Positions 1 to 5,482 of a stretch of DNA of 8,176 nucleotides are shown in pieces. Position 1 is the stretch's first letter, and the number at the start of each line of letters is the position of its first letter. Origin of the DNA: Pseudomonadota bacterium (GTDB taxonomy: Bacteria > Pseudomonadota > Alphaproteobacteria > Caulobacterales > Caulobacteraceae). Where the stretch lies: positions 1 to 8,176 of the forward strand of contig JAEYTM010000350.1 in the NCBI GenBank assembly GCA_023434015.1. The letters are read 5' to 3'. The notes beneath the pieces were generated by a model. The model was not told where the DNA came from. It ran no database searches and saw nothing but the letters and a program-made list of their open reading frames with translations. The position numbers were made by a program, and so were the translations under genes.

Positions 1-337
1 CGACAAAGGCCGCGCCGCGCTCGCCGGCGCCGACCTCGCAGCCGTAGAGCAGGATGTCGCCGCCGGGGCGCAGGGCCGATCCGATACGCGCCAGGTCGTC
101 CGCGCCGGCGGCGAGGTCGTCGGCCCCGAGGCGGCCGCCGCCGAGGTGGAGCTGGGCCGGGCTCCCGTGGGAGACGATGTGCAGGGCGTCGATGTCGCGG
201 CGGCCCTCGAGCAGGCGGGAGATCCGCGCCAGGCCCTCGCCCTCGCTCAGGCGGTGAACCTCAAGTCCGGGGGCGGTCGAGGGGAAGCCCGCGACCTCGG
301 CGTCGAGGAACAGAAGCTCGGTGACCTTGGAAGACAT
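1..337 (-). CDS. DUF4347-domain protein, N-terminal part (continues beyond the left edge)
   Basis: The 112 visible codons start at the ATG at 337-335 and stay open to the window edge, so only the N-terminus is present. The translation matches the DUF4347 pattern: a short beta-strand start (TELLFLDAEV, residues 6-15), then LHIVSHGSP (52-60), then a helix-rich stretch, then DILLYGCEVGAGE (94-106). From family knowledge, DUF4347 usually sits at the extreme N-terminus of very large bacterial proteins that continue into cadherin/Ig-like or RTX-type calcium-binding repeats and are probably exported by type I secretion. The domain's function is not established. His57 in SHG and Cys100 in YGC are arranged like the His/Cys dyad of caspase-fold (clan CD) proteins, which is my inference. 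There is no Sec signal peptide, as expected for a type I substrate. The Shine-Dalgarno is weak (GGGG about 7 nt upstream). It lies 177 bp beyond argS on the same strand, probably with its own promoter. Domain identity is fairly sure; the rest of the protein is unknown. Confidence 0.8.
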   Translation of the reverse strand, partial: MSSKVTELLFLDAEVAGFPSTAPGLEVHRLSEGEGLARISRLLEGRRDIDALHIVSHGSPAQLHLGGGRLGADDLAAGADDLARIGSALRPGGDILLYGCEVGAGERGAAFV

Positions 338-514
338 GACGCACCCCGGAACATTTCACTGACTCGAAAAATGCCGGTATCACGTCGAAGGCGGCGTCGT
401 GTTGCGAACCTGGCGAAAAGTCGCATAACCCTGCTGTTTCAGTGCGTTAAACGCACCAATAGGTAGAAATTTCAGGCCCTTGCGCCCTACCCATTTTGAG
501 TAGCCCGGTGCGGC
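338..514. other. AT-richer intergenic gap upstream of the DUF4347 gene
   Basis: This 177 bp stretch separates the argS stop from the DUF4347 start, both on the minus strand. It is visibly richer in A and T than its surroundings and holds no credible ORF. It contains the 15 bp palindrome at 442-456, a looser inverted repeat at 381-401 (CACG..CGTG ends, one mismatch in each 7-base arm), and one GACTC (GANTC) site at 361-365, 24 bp before the start codon. It most likely carries the DUF4347 promoter, but I cannot place a convincing -35/-10 pair. I see no intrinsic terminator with a T-tract for argS. Confidence 0.5.
442..456. repeat. Perfect 15 bp palindrome, possible operator
   Basis: GTGCGTT and AACGCAC form a perfect 7 bp inverted repeat around a single A. 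The one-base centre cannot form a normal hairpin loop, so a binding site for a dimeric regulator is a better reading than a terminator; no T-run follows on either strand. It lies about 105 bp upstream of the DUF4347 start codon and 59 bp past the argS stop. A chance palindrome cannot be excluded from one copy. Confidence 0.4.
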
Positions 515-2287
515 TCACATCCGCTCGGGAACGGCGATGCCCAGCAGGTCGAGGGCCAGTTCGAGCTGGCGCAGGGTGGCCTGGGCCAGGGTCAGGCGCG
601 AGGCGCGCACGGCCGGCTCGGCCTGCAGGATCGGGCAGGCGGCGTAGAAGCGCGAGAAGGCCTGCGACAGGCGGTAGGCGTGCTCGGCCACCGCATTGGG
701 GGCGTAGCGCTCGTAGGCCTCGACCAGGGCGGTGTCGAAGGCGTCGAGGGTCAGCACCAGGTCGCGCTCGGCCGGCTCGGTGACGGCGACCGGGCCGGGG
801 GCGACGCCCTCGTCGTTCGCCCGGCGCAGCAGGGATTTCACCCGCACCGCCTGGTACAGCAGATAGGGGCCGGTCTTGCCCTCGAAGCTGGTGAAGCGGT
901 CGAGGTCGAAGACGTAGGAGGTGCCGCGGAAGTTCTGCAGGTCGGCGAACTTCAGGGCCGCGACGGCGACCATGTTGGCGATGGACTCGAAGGCGTCGGG
1001 GGTCAGGTCCTCGCCGAGGCCGGCCTCGCGCAGGCGCTCGCGGGCCTTGTCGCGGGTCATGCGGATGAGGTCGTCGAGCTTGAGGACGCCGCCCTCGCGG
1101 GTCTTGAAGGGCTTGCCGTCGGGCCCGTTCATGGTGCCGAAGCCGACGTGCTGCAGCTGGCCCTCGGCGGCGTAGCCGGCCAGGACCGCGGCGCGGAAGA
1201 CGATCTCGAAATGGTCGGCCTGGCGCTGGTCGACGGCGTAGATCACCAGCTGCGGGTCGAAGCTGCGCTGGCGGTCGACGATGGTGGCGAGGTCGGTGGT
1301 GCCGTACATCGCCGAGCCCTCGGACGAGACCACCAGCAGGGGCGGCAGCTGGCGCTTGTCGTCCTCGCGGGCGACGCGGACGATGCGCGCGCCCTGGTCG
1401 TCCTCGAGCAGGCCCCTGGCGTCCAGCTCGGCGACCATCGGCTCGATCAGCGGGTCGGCGTCGCTCTCGCCCTTCCACAGGTCGAAGTCGACCCCGAGGG
1501 CGTGGAAGTCGCGCTCCAGGGCCACGCGGGTGACGTCCCGGAAGCGGGTCCACAGGGCGTGGTAGCCGGGCTGGCGGGCCTGCAGGGCGGCGGTGATCTT
1601 GCGGGCGCGGTCGCGGTAGTCGGCGTCCTCCTTGCCGCGGGCGGCGGCCTGGGGATAGAGCCGGTCGAGGTCGGCGAGGGAAACGGCCTCGAAGGCCGAA
1701 GTGTCGGCCTGGCCGCCGGCGTTCAGCGTCTCGACCACCGCCGCGATGGCCGGGTTCTCGTCGGCGACGGCGCCGATCAGCAGGCCCATCTGATAGCCCC
1801 AGTCGCCGAAGTGGGCGTCGCCGACCACGGTGTCGCCGCGGAAGCGGTAGAGGCGCTTGAGCGATTCCCCGATGATCGAGGAGCGCAGGTGGCCGACGTG
1901 CATCGGCTTGGCGACATTGGGGCCGCCGTAGTCGATCAGCACCCGGCGGGGCTGCGCGACCTGGCCGGCGCCGAGGCGGGCGTCGGCGGCGATCTCGCCG
2001 GCCCGCGCCGACAGGGCCGCGTCGCTGAGCCGGAAGTTGATGAAGCCCGGGCCGGCGATCTCCACGGCGGCCAGGCGCGGGTCGCCCTCCAGCCGGGCGG
2101 CGACGGCGGCGGCGATCTCACGCGGGTTGCGGCCCAGCCGCTTGGCGGCGGCCAGCGCCCCGTTCGACTGGAAGTCGGCGAGGTCGGGACGGTCGGAGGG
2201 GGTCACGCGGCCCAGTTCGGCGGGCACGCCTTCGGCGGCGAAGGCGGCCTCGACCGCTTCGCCGAGGGTCCGTTTCAGGTCGGTCAT
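515..2287 (-). CDS. argS: Arginine--tRNA ligase (class Ia arginyl-tRNA synthetase)
   Basis: This cytoplasmic enzyme charges tRNA-Arg with arginine using ATP. The 590-residue length is typical. Domains in order: an N-terminal additional (Add1-type) domain with the GFINFRL signature (residues 81-87); the Rossmann catalytic core with PNVAKPMHVGH (123-133, the HIGH-type ATP site); GDWGYQMG (161-168); a YAVDQRQADHF stretch (350-360); KPFKTR (392-397) where other class I enzymes carry KMSKS, a normal ArgRS variation; and the C-terminal DALR-type anticodon-binding helices (about 465-590) with the conserved SFEGKTGPYLLY (467-478). The ATG at 2287-2285 gives the usual N-terminus. The reading frame stays open to about 2833, but that extension would run through the preceding gene in another frame and is rejected. 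The start overlaps the stop of the upstream exported-protein gene by four bases (ATGA) with no strong Shine-Dalgarno, suggesting translational coupling and co-transcription from the divergent promoter near 3000. Confidence 0.97.
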   Translation of the reverse strand: MTDLKRTLGEAVEAAFAAEGVPAELGRVTPSDRPDLADFQSNGALAAAKRLGRNPREIAAAVAARLEGDPRLAAVEIAGPGFINFRLSDAALSARAGEIAADARLGAGQVAQPRRVLIDYGGPNVAKPMHVGHLRSSIIGESLKRLYRFRGDTVVGDAHFGDWGYQMGLLIGAVADENPAIAAVVETLNAGGQADTSAFEAVSLADLDRLYPQAAARGKEDADYRDRARKITAALQARQPGYHALWTRFRDVTRVALERDFHALGVDFDLWKGESDADPLIEPMVAELDARGLLEDDQGARIVRVAREDDKRQLPPLLVVSSEGSAMYGTTDLATIVDRQRSFDPQLVIYAVDQRQADHFEIVFRAAVLAGYAAEGQLQHVGFGTMNGPDGKPFKTREGGVLKLDDLIRMTRDKARERLREAGLGEDLTPDAFESIANMVAVAALKFADLQNFRGTSYVFDLDRFTSFEGKTGPYLLYQAVRVKSLLRRANDEGVAPGPVAVTEPAERDLVLTLDAFDTALVEAYERYAPNAVAEHAYRLSQAFSRFYAACPILQAEPAVRASRLTLAQATLRQLELALDLLGIAVPERM

Positions 2288-2976
2288 TGGGCTGCGGTGT
2301 CGGTCCCGGCGTCGGCCACGGCGGTCTGGCCGGCGTTGAGGCGGAAGCGCTTGCCGTCGCGGTTGAAGGCGGCCATCTCGGGCGTCACCTCGAAGCCGAT
2401 CAGCACCTCGAAGTTCGAGCCGGAGGTGGTCATCGAGGCGCGCGGGATGGTCACCTGCTTGATGTTCTCGGTGACATAGACGCGGTCCTGGCCGCCGGAG
2501 AAGCGCACCGGCAGGTCGAAGGTCTCGCGGGCGATGACGTCGCGGTTGCGGTCGGTGACGGCCACCCAGTAGCGGTAGGTCTTGCTGGAGCCGCTCGCCT
2601 CCGGCCCGCGGCCGAGCTCGAACAGCACGTCGATGGCCACCTGGATCGGCTCGTCGTCCTTGTACTGGCAGCCGGCCGAGATGCCCTGGATCTCGCCCGA
2701 CCAGGCGACATTGGCCGAGGCCTCGCGGCCGTCCTTGAACTCGACGTAGCGGCCGGCGTCGTAGAGCGTCTTGACGAACGGGCAGGGGCCGGCGTTGCGC
2801 AGGGCGGCCAGCGGCGCGCGGCGGTTGCCCCATTCGGCCTCGCGCTGACGGCGCTTGGCGGCGTCGTCCTCCTGCTGGCGGCCGGGGTCCTGCTGGCGGC
2901 CCTGGGCCATGGCGGCGAGCGGGACGGAGGTGGCGGCGACGGTCGCCGCGACGGCGAGGATCAGCAGACGGCGCAT
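2284..2976 (-). CDS. Exported protein of unknown function, coupled to argS
   Basis: This encodes 230 residues. I do not recognise a named family. The ATG at 2976-2974 is chosen because it starts directly on a classic Sec signal peptide: MRR, a hydrophobic Ala/Val/Leu core (4-22), and a probable cleavage after AMA at residue 24. An in-frame ATG 26 codons upstream (to 3054) would bury this signal and eat into the promoter region. The signal has two arginines but not a full twin-arginine motif. The mature protein opens with a highly polar Gln/Arg/Glu/Asp stretch (about 26-53), followed by a region that looks like a beta-rich globular domain (about 60-215). Two cysteines, C65 (GPCPF) and C103 (AGCQY), could form a disulfide in the periplasm. 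There are no further membrane segments and no lipobox cysteine, so it is probably soluble periplasmic. It overlaps argS by ATGA and is the first gene of that unit. The function should be left open. Confidence 0.88.
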   Translation of the reverse strand: MRRLLILAVAATVAATSVPLAAMAQGRQQDPGRQQEDDAAKRRQREAEWGNRRAPLAALRNAGPCPFVKTLYDAGRYVEFKDGREASANVAWSGEIQGISAGCQYKDDEPIQVAIDVLFELGRGPEASGSSKTYRYWVAVTDRNRDVIARETFDLPVRFSGGQDRVYVTENIKQVTIPRASMTTSGSNFEVLIGFEVTPEMAAFNRDGKRFRLNAGQTAVADAGTDTAAQ

Positions 2977-3098
2977 GTCAGGCGTCCATAAAGGCGGGCG
3001 CGGGAAGGTCCCGCGGGTCGAGGCCGTAGTAAGGCCTAACGAATGCGGCCGCAACGCGGCTGGCGGCGCGGGGGCGGAACGCCTAACTTGCGGCGGCC
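2977..3098. promoter_or_regulatory. Divergent promoter region of the argS unit and ispH
   Basis: The 122 bp gap lies between two divergent start codons, so it must carry promoters in both directions unless one lies inside a gene. Visible structure: a 7 bp perfect inverted repeat at 2999-3015; an AGGCC/GGCCT inverted repeat at 3021-3037; and the element GCCTAAC followed by TGCGGC twice, at 3034-3049 (3-base gap) and 3081-3094 (1-base gap), starts 47 bp apart. No consensus -35/-10 pair stands out, as is usual in GC-rich alphaproteobacteria. Neither gene has a strong Shine-Dalgarno. Confidence 0.45.
2999..3015. repeat. Inverted repeat in the divergent promoter (7 bp arms, 3 bp centre)
   Basis: CGCGGGA at 2999-3005 is matched exactly by TCCCGCG at 3009-3015 around AGG. 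On the minus strand it would lie 23-39 nt before the start codon of the exported-protein gene, where it could be an operator or a 5'-leader hairpin. GC-rich palindromes of this size can arise by chance in this genome. Confidence 0.35.
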
Positions 3099-4064
3099 AT
3101 GACCGCTGTCCCGTCGCCCGCCGCCAAGCCCGCCATCACCGTCCTGCTCGCCACCCCGCGCGGCTTCTGCGCCGGGGTCGACCGGGCGATCCAGATCGTC
3201 GAGCGGGCGATCGCCAAGTACGGGGCGCCGGTCTACGTCCGCCACGAGATCGTCCACAACCGCCATGTGGTCGAGCGGCTGAAGGCCATGGGGGCGGTGT
3301 TCGTCGAGGAGGTGTCCGAGGCGCCCTCCGACCGACCGATCATCTTCTCGGCCCACGGGGTGCCCAAGTCGGCGCCGGCCGAGGCGGAGCGCCGCAAGAT
3401 GCTGTACCTGGACGCCACCTGCCCGCTGGTCTCCAAGGTGCACGTCGAGGCCCAGCGGCATTTCGACGCCGGCCGCGAGATCGTGCTGATCGGCCACGCC
3501 GGCCACCCGGAGGTGGTCGGCACCATGGGCCAGCTGCCCGACGGCGCCGTCACCCTGGTCGAGACTGTCGCCGACGCCGCCACCTATGTCCCGCGCAACC
3601 CGGCCAATGTCGCCTTCGTCACCCAGACCACCCTGTCGGTGGACGACACCGCCGACGTGGTCGCCGCCCTGCGCGCCCGCTTCCCGGAGATCGCCGCGCC
3701 GCACAAGGAGGACATCTGCTACGCCACCACCAACCGCCAGGAGGCGGTCAAGACGGTGGCGGCGCGGGCCGACGTGCTGCTGGTGCTGGGCAGCGCCAAC
3801 TCCTCCAACTCCGTGCGGCTGGCCGAGGTCGGCCAGCGGGCCGGGGCGGCGGCCTATCTGATCGACGACGCCGACGGCCTGGACCTTGCCTGGCTGGCCG
3901 GGGCGGCGGTGGTCGGCGTCACCGCCGGCGCCTCGGCGCCCGAGATGCTGGTCCAGGGCCTCATCGACCGCCTGGCCGAAACCTTCGACGTCCAGGTCGA
4001 GGAGATCGAGGCCGAGCGCGAGACGGTGAGCTTCAAGCTGCCCCGGGTGCTGGCGGGGGCGTAG
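3099..4064 (+). CDS. ispH: 4-hydroxy-3-methylbut-2-enyl diphosphate reductase
   Basis: IspH (LytB) is the last enzyme of the MEP pathway, reducing HMBPP to isopentenyl and dimethylallyl diphosphate in the cytoplasm. The 321 residues match the family length. The three cysteines that bind the Fe-S cluster are present: C24 (RGFCAGV), C108 (DATCPLV) and C207 (EDICYATTNRQ). Substrate-pocket residues are also in place: H53 (EIVHN), H86 (FSAHGV), H136 and the catalytic glutamate E138 (GHPEVVGTMGQ), the Thr pair in TQTTLS (175-180), the SSNS stretch (235-238) and S279 (GASAPE). Nothing is missing, so it should be active. The ATG at 3099 leaves an ordinary Ala/Pro-rich lead of about 11 residues before the first strand (ITVLLATPRGFC). 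It is transcribed divergently from the argS unit. The next gene follows after 117 bp, with a stem-loop at this gene's stop codon, so it may be a single-gene unit. Confidence 0.98.
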   Translation: MTAVPSPAAKPAITVLLATPRGFCAGVDRAIQIVERAIAKYGAPVYVRHEIVHNRHVVERLKAMGAVFVEEVSEAPSDRPIIFSAHGVPKSAPAEAERRKMLYLDATCPLVSKVHVEAQRHFDAGREIVLIGHAGHPEVVGTMGQLPDGAVTLVETVADAATYVPRNPANVAFVTQTTLSVDDTADVVAALRARFPEIAAPHKEDICYATTNRQEAVKTVAARADVLLVLGSANSSNSVRLAEVGQRAGAAAYLIDDADGLDLAWLAGAAVVGVTAGASAPEMLVQGLIDRLAETFDVQVEEIEAERETVSFKLPRVLAGA

Positions 4065-4102
4065 GTGGGCGACGCGGCCGCGCCGACGTTGCGGCCCCAC
4101 CT
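4063..4102 (+). terminator. Compound stem-loop at the ispH 3' end, possible terminator or attenuator
   Basis: AGGTGGG (4063-4069, overlapping the TAG stop) pairs perfectly with CCCACCT (4096-4102). Inside it GCCGC (4077-4081) pairs with GCGGC (4091-4095), leaving a 9-base loop and a one-sided 7-base bulge. Only two Ts follow, so it is not a classic intrinsic terminator. It could protect the ispH mRNA end or partly end transcription before the transporter gene. Confidence 0.35.
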
Positions 4103-4181
4103 TCATCCGATGCGCGGGTCAGGGCGCGTCGGGGAGCAGGTGGTGCGGGAACCCCCCGAGGTCGCGACCCATTGACCTGGG

Positions 4182-5417
4182 ATGCTGACTGCCGTGCGGC
4201 CCGTGCGCAGCCTGCTGCTGGCGATTTTCATGCTGATGGCCGGCGGCGGCTTCATGTCGACCCTGGTCGGCGTACGCCTGGAGGCCGAGGGACGCAGTCC
4301 CCTGCTGATCGGCGCGGTGGCGACCGCCTATTTCGCGGGACTGGCGCTCGGCTCCCTGCGGGTCTCGCGGGTGATCGAGCGCGTGGGCCATATCCGCGCC
4401 TTCGCGGCTTTTGTGGCGCTGCTGTCCGCCAGCACGCTGAGCTACGCCGTTTACGAGAATGTCGCCTTATGGGGCGTGCTGCGGTTCGTGGACGGGCTGT
4501 GCGTCGCCGGCGTCTATGTCTGCCTCGAGAGCTGGCTTAACGACCGCGCCGAACGGGAGACCCGCGGCGCCGTCCTGGCCGGCTACATGGTGGCGCTCTA
4601 CGCCGGCCAGTCCCTCGGACAGCTGCTGCTCAACCTCAGCGACGCCAAGCCGTCCATGCCGTTCGTGGTGGCCTCGATTCTCATCACCCTGGCCATCCTG
4701 CCCGTGGCCCTGACCCGCACCGCGAGTCCGCCCCTGGGCGAGCACGCGCCGCTGGCCGTCCGCAGGCTCTATGCGATATCCCCGCTGGGCGTGGTGGGCG
4801 CCGGCCTCACCGGCCTCATGCTGGGCGGCTTCTACGGCCTGGGCGCGGTCTATGTGCGCCGGCTGGGCCTGGACGTGGCGGCGACGTCGCTTTTCATGAG
4901 CATGGTGATCGCCGGCGGCGTCGCCCTTCAATGGCCGCTTGGACGCCTGTCGGACCGCTTCGACCGCCGATGGGTCATCGTCGGCGCCCTGACCGGGGCC
5001 CTGATGATCAGCCTGGCGATCGGGATCATCGCGCCGACCGGCGTCGGGCTGCTGGTGCTGGGCGCCGTTTTCGGCGGCCTCAGCTTCGCCCTCTACCCCC
5101 TTTGCGTCGCCCACACCCACGATCACCTGGCCGCCGACCACCGGGTCGCGGCGAGCGGGGGACTGGTGCTGGTCTATTCGGCCGGGGCCGCGGCGGGGCC
5201 GCTGGGCGCAGCCTCGGCGATGGCGTGGCTGGGTCCCAAGGGCCTGTTCCTGTTCATTGCCAGTTGCGCTCTGGCCGGGGTAGGTTTCGCGCTCTGGCGC
5301 GTATGGGCGAGAAGCCCGGTGCCCCACGAACGCCAGCAGGCCTACCTGGCGTTCCCGCAGACGACGCCAATGTCCGCCACCCTCGACCCGCTCGCCTCGG
5401 GTGAGGGCGAGGGCTGA
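4182..5417 (+). CDS. YcaD-like major facilitator superfamily transporter
   Basis: An inner-membrane transporter of 411 residues with the standard twelve helices, roughly at 10-30, 41-62, 72-90, 94-113, 131-150, 160-177, 200-222, 234-254, 264-283, 287-306, 325-348 and 353-372. The CLESWLND motif after helix 4 (114-121) and the GYMVALYAGQSLGQ helix 5 (134-147) recall the E. coli YcaD family of MFS permeases, whose substrate is unknown. GRLSDRFDRR (254-263) is the MFS motif A between helices 8 and 9. A short His-rich loop HTHDH (311-315) precedes helix 11. The start is uncertain: the ATG at 4182 has no clear Shine-Dalgarno, and in-frame GTGs at 4194 and 4203 are alternatives that keep all helices. 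It has one TTA codon (4467), rare in such GC-rich DNA. Its last codons are written in a hairpin (5391-5411). It is 117 bp after ispH and 65 bp before the MHS gene. The fold is secure; family assignment is probable and substrate unknown. Confidence 0.87.
   Translation: MLTAVRPVRSLLLAIFMLMAGGGFMSTLVGVRLEAEGRSPLLIGAVATAYFAGLALGSLRVSRVIERVGHIRAFAAFVALLSASTLSYAVYENVALWGVLRFVDGLCVAGVYVCLESWLNDRAERETRGAVLAGYMVALYAGQSLGQLLLNLSDAKPSMPFVVASILITLAILPVALTRTASPPLGEHAPLAVRRLYAISPLGVVGAGLTGLMLGGFYGLGAVYVRRLGLDVAATSLFMSMVIAGGVALQWPLGRLSDRFDRRWVIVGALTGALMISLAIGIIAPTGVGLLVLGAVFGGLSFALYPLCVAHTHDHLAADHRVAASGGLVLVYSAGAAAGPLGAASAMAWLGPKGLFLFIASCALAGVGFALWRVWARSPVPHERQQAYLAFPQTTPMSATLDPLASGEGEG
5391..5411 (+). repeat. 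Hairpin at the 3' end of the YcaD-like gene
   Basis: CTCGCCTC (5391-5398) pairs with GAGGGCGAG (5403-5411) apart from one bulged G, with a GGGT loop. It lies in the last nine codons and encodes part of a Leu-Ala-Ser-Gly-Glu-Gly-Glu-Gly tail, ending four bases before the stop codon. No T-run follows. It may act as an mRNA-end hairpin, or be a remnant of a short dispersed palindromic repeat that ran into the reading frame. Confidence 0.4.
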
Positions 5418-5422
5418 GGGCC

Positions 5423-5440
5423 ATGCGGCCGACGCCGCAT
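5423..5440 (+). repeat. Hairpin in the gap before the MHS transporter gene
   Basis: ATGCGGC (5423-5429) and GCCGCAT (5434-5440) form a perfect 7 bp stem with a CGAC tetraloop. It sits just after the stop of the upstream gene and 42 bp before the chosen start of the MHS gene. No T-tract follows. With the hairpin at 5391-5411 it makes two stem-loops in 50 bp, which may separate the expression of the two transporters. Confidence 0.4.
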
Positions 5441-5470
5441 TCATCCAGCGCCGAGGTGCTGCTGACGAAC

Positions 5471-5478
5471 AGGGAGAG
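5471..5478 (+). promoter_or_regulatory. Ribosome binding site that fixes the MHS gene start
   Basis: AGGGAGAG is the best Shine-Dalgarno-like sequence in this window, with its GGGAG core six bases before the ATG at 5483. It favours that ATG over the in-frame ATG at 5423, which lies inside a hairpin and would add 20 residues with no family character. Confidence 0.75.
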
Positions 5479-5482
5479 TCCC

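Noticed and set aside
54..466. Two small plus-strand frames opposite the DUF4347 gene
   Set aside because: The opposite strand encodes a clear DUF4347 domain, and these frames are Arg/Pro/Ser- or Arg-rich with no Shine-Dalgarno.
487..503. CTAC/GTAG inverted repeat just past the argS stop, considered as a terminator
   Set aside because: The stem is only four base pairs with a 9-base loop and no T-tract follows on the minus strand.
447..1553. A 368-codon minus-strand frame inside argS
   Set aside because: It is an Arg/Pro/Gly-rich shadow frame of argS and runs past the argS stop without any recognisable domain.
680..2479. A 599-codon open frame on the plus strand opposite argS
   Set aside because: It is antisense to a complete argS, is dominated by Gly, Val, Ala, Asp and Leu with no domain, and reflects the lack of stop codons in GC-rich DNA.
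2288..2833. N-terminal extension of the argS reading frame by 182 codons
   Set aside because: The extension is Arg/Pro-rich, lies in a different frame within the exported-protein gene, and ArgRS family proteins begin at the downstream ATG at 2287.
2855..4540. A 561-codon plus-strand frame crossing the promoter region, ispH and the YcaD-like gene
   Set aside because: It crosses two recognised genes out of frame and is low-complexity Arg/Gly/Ala sequence.
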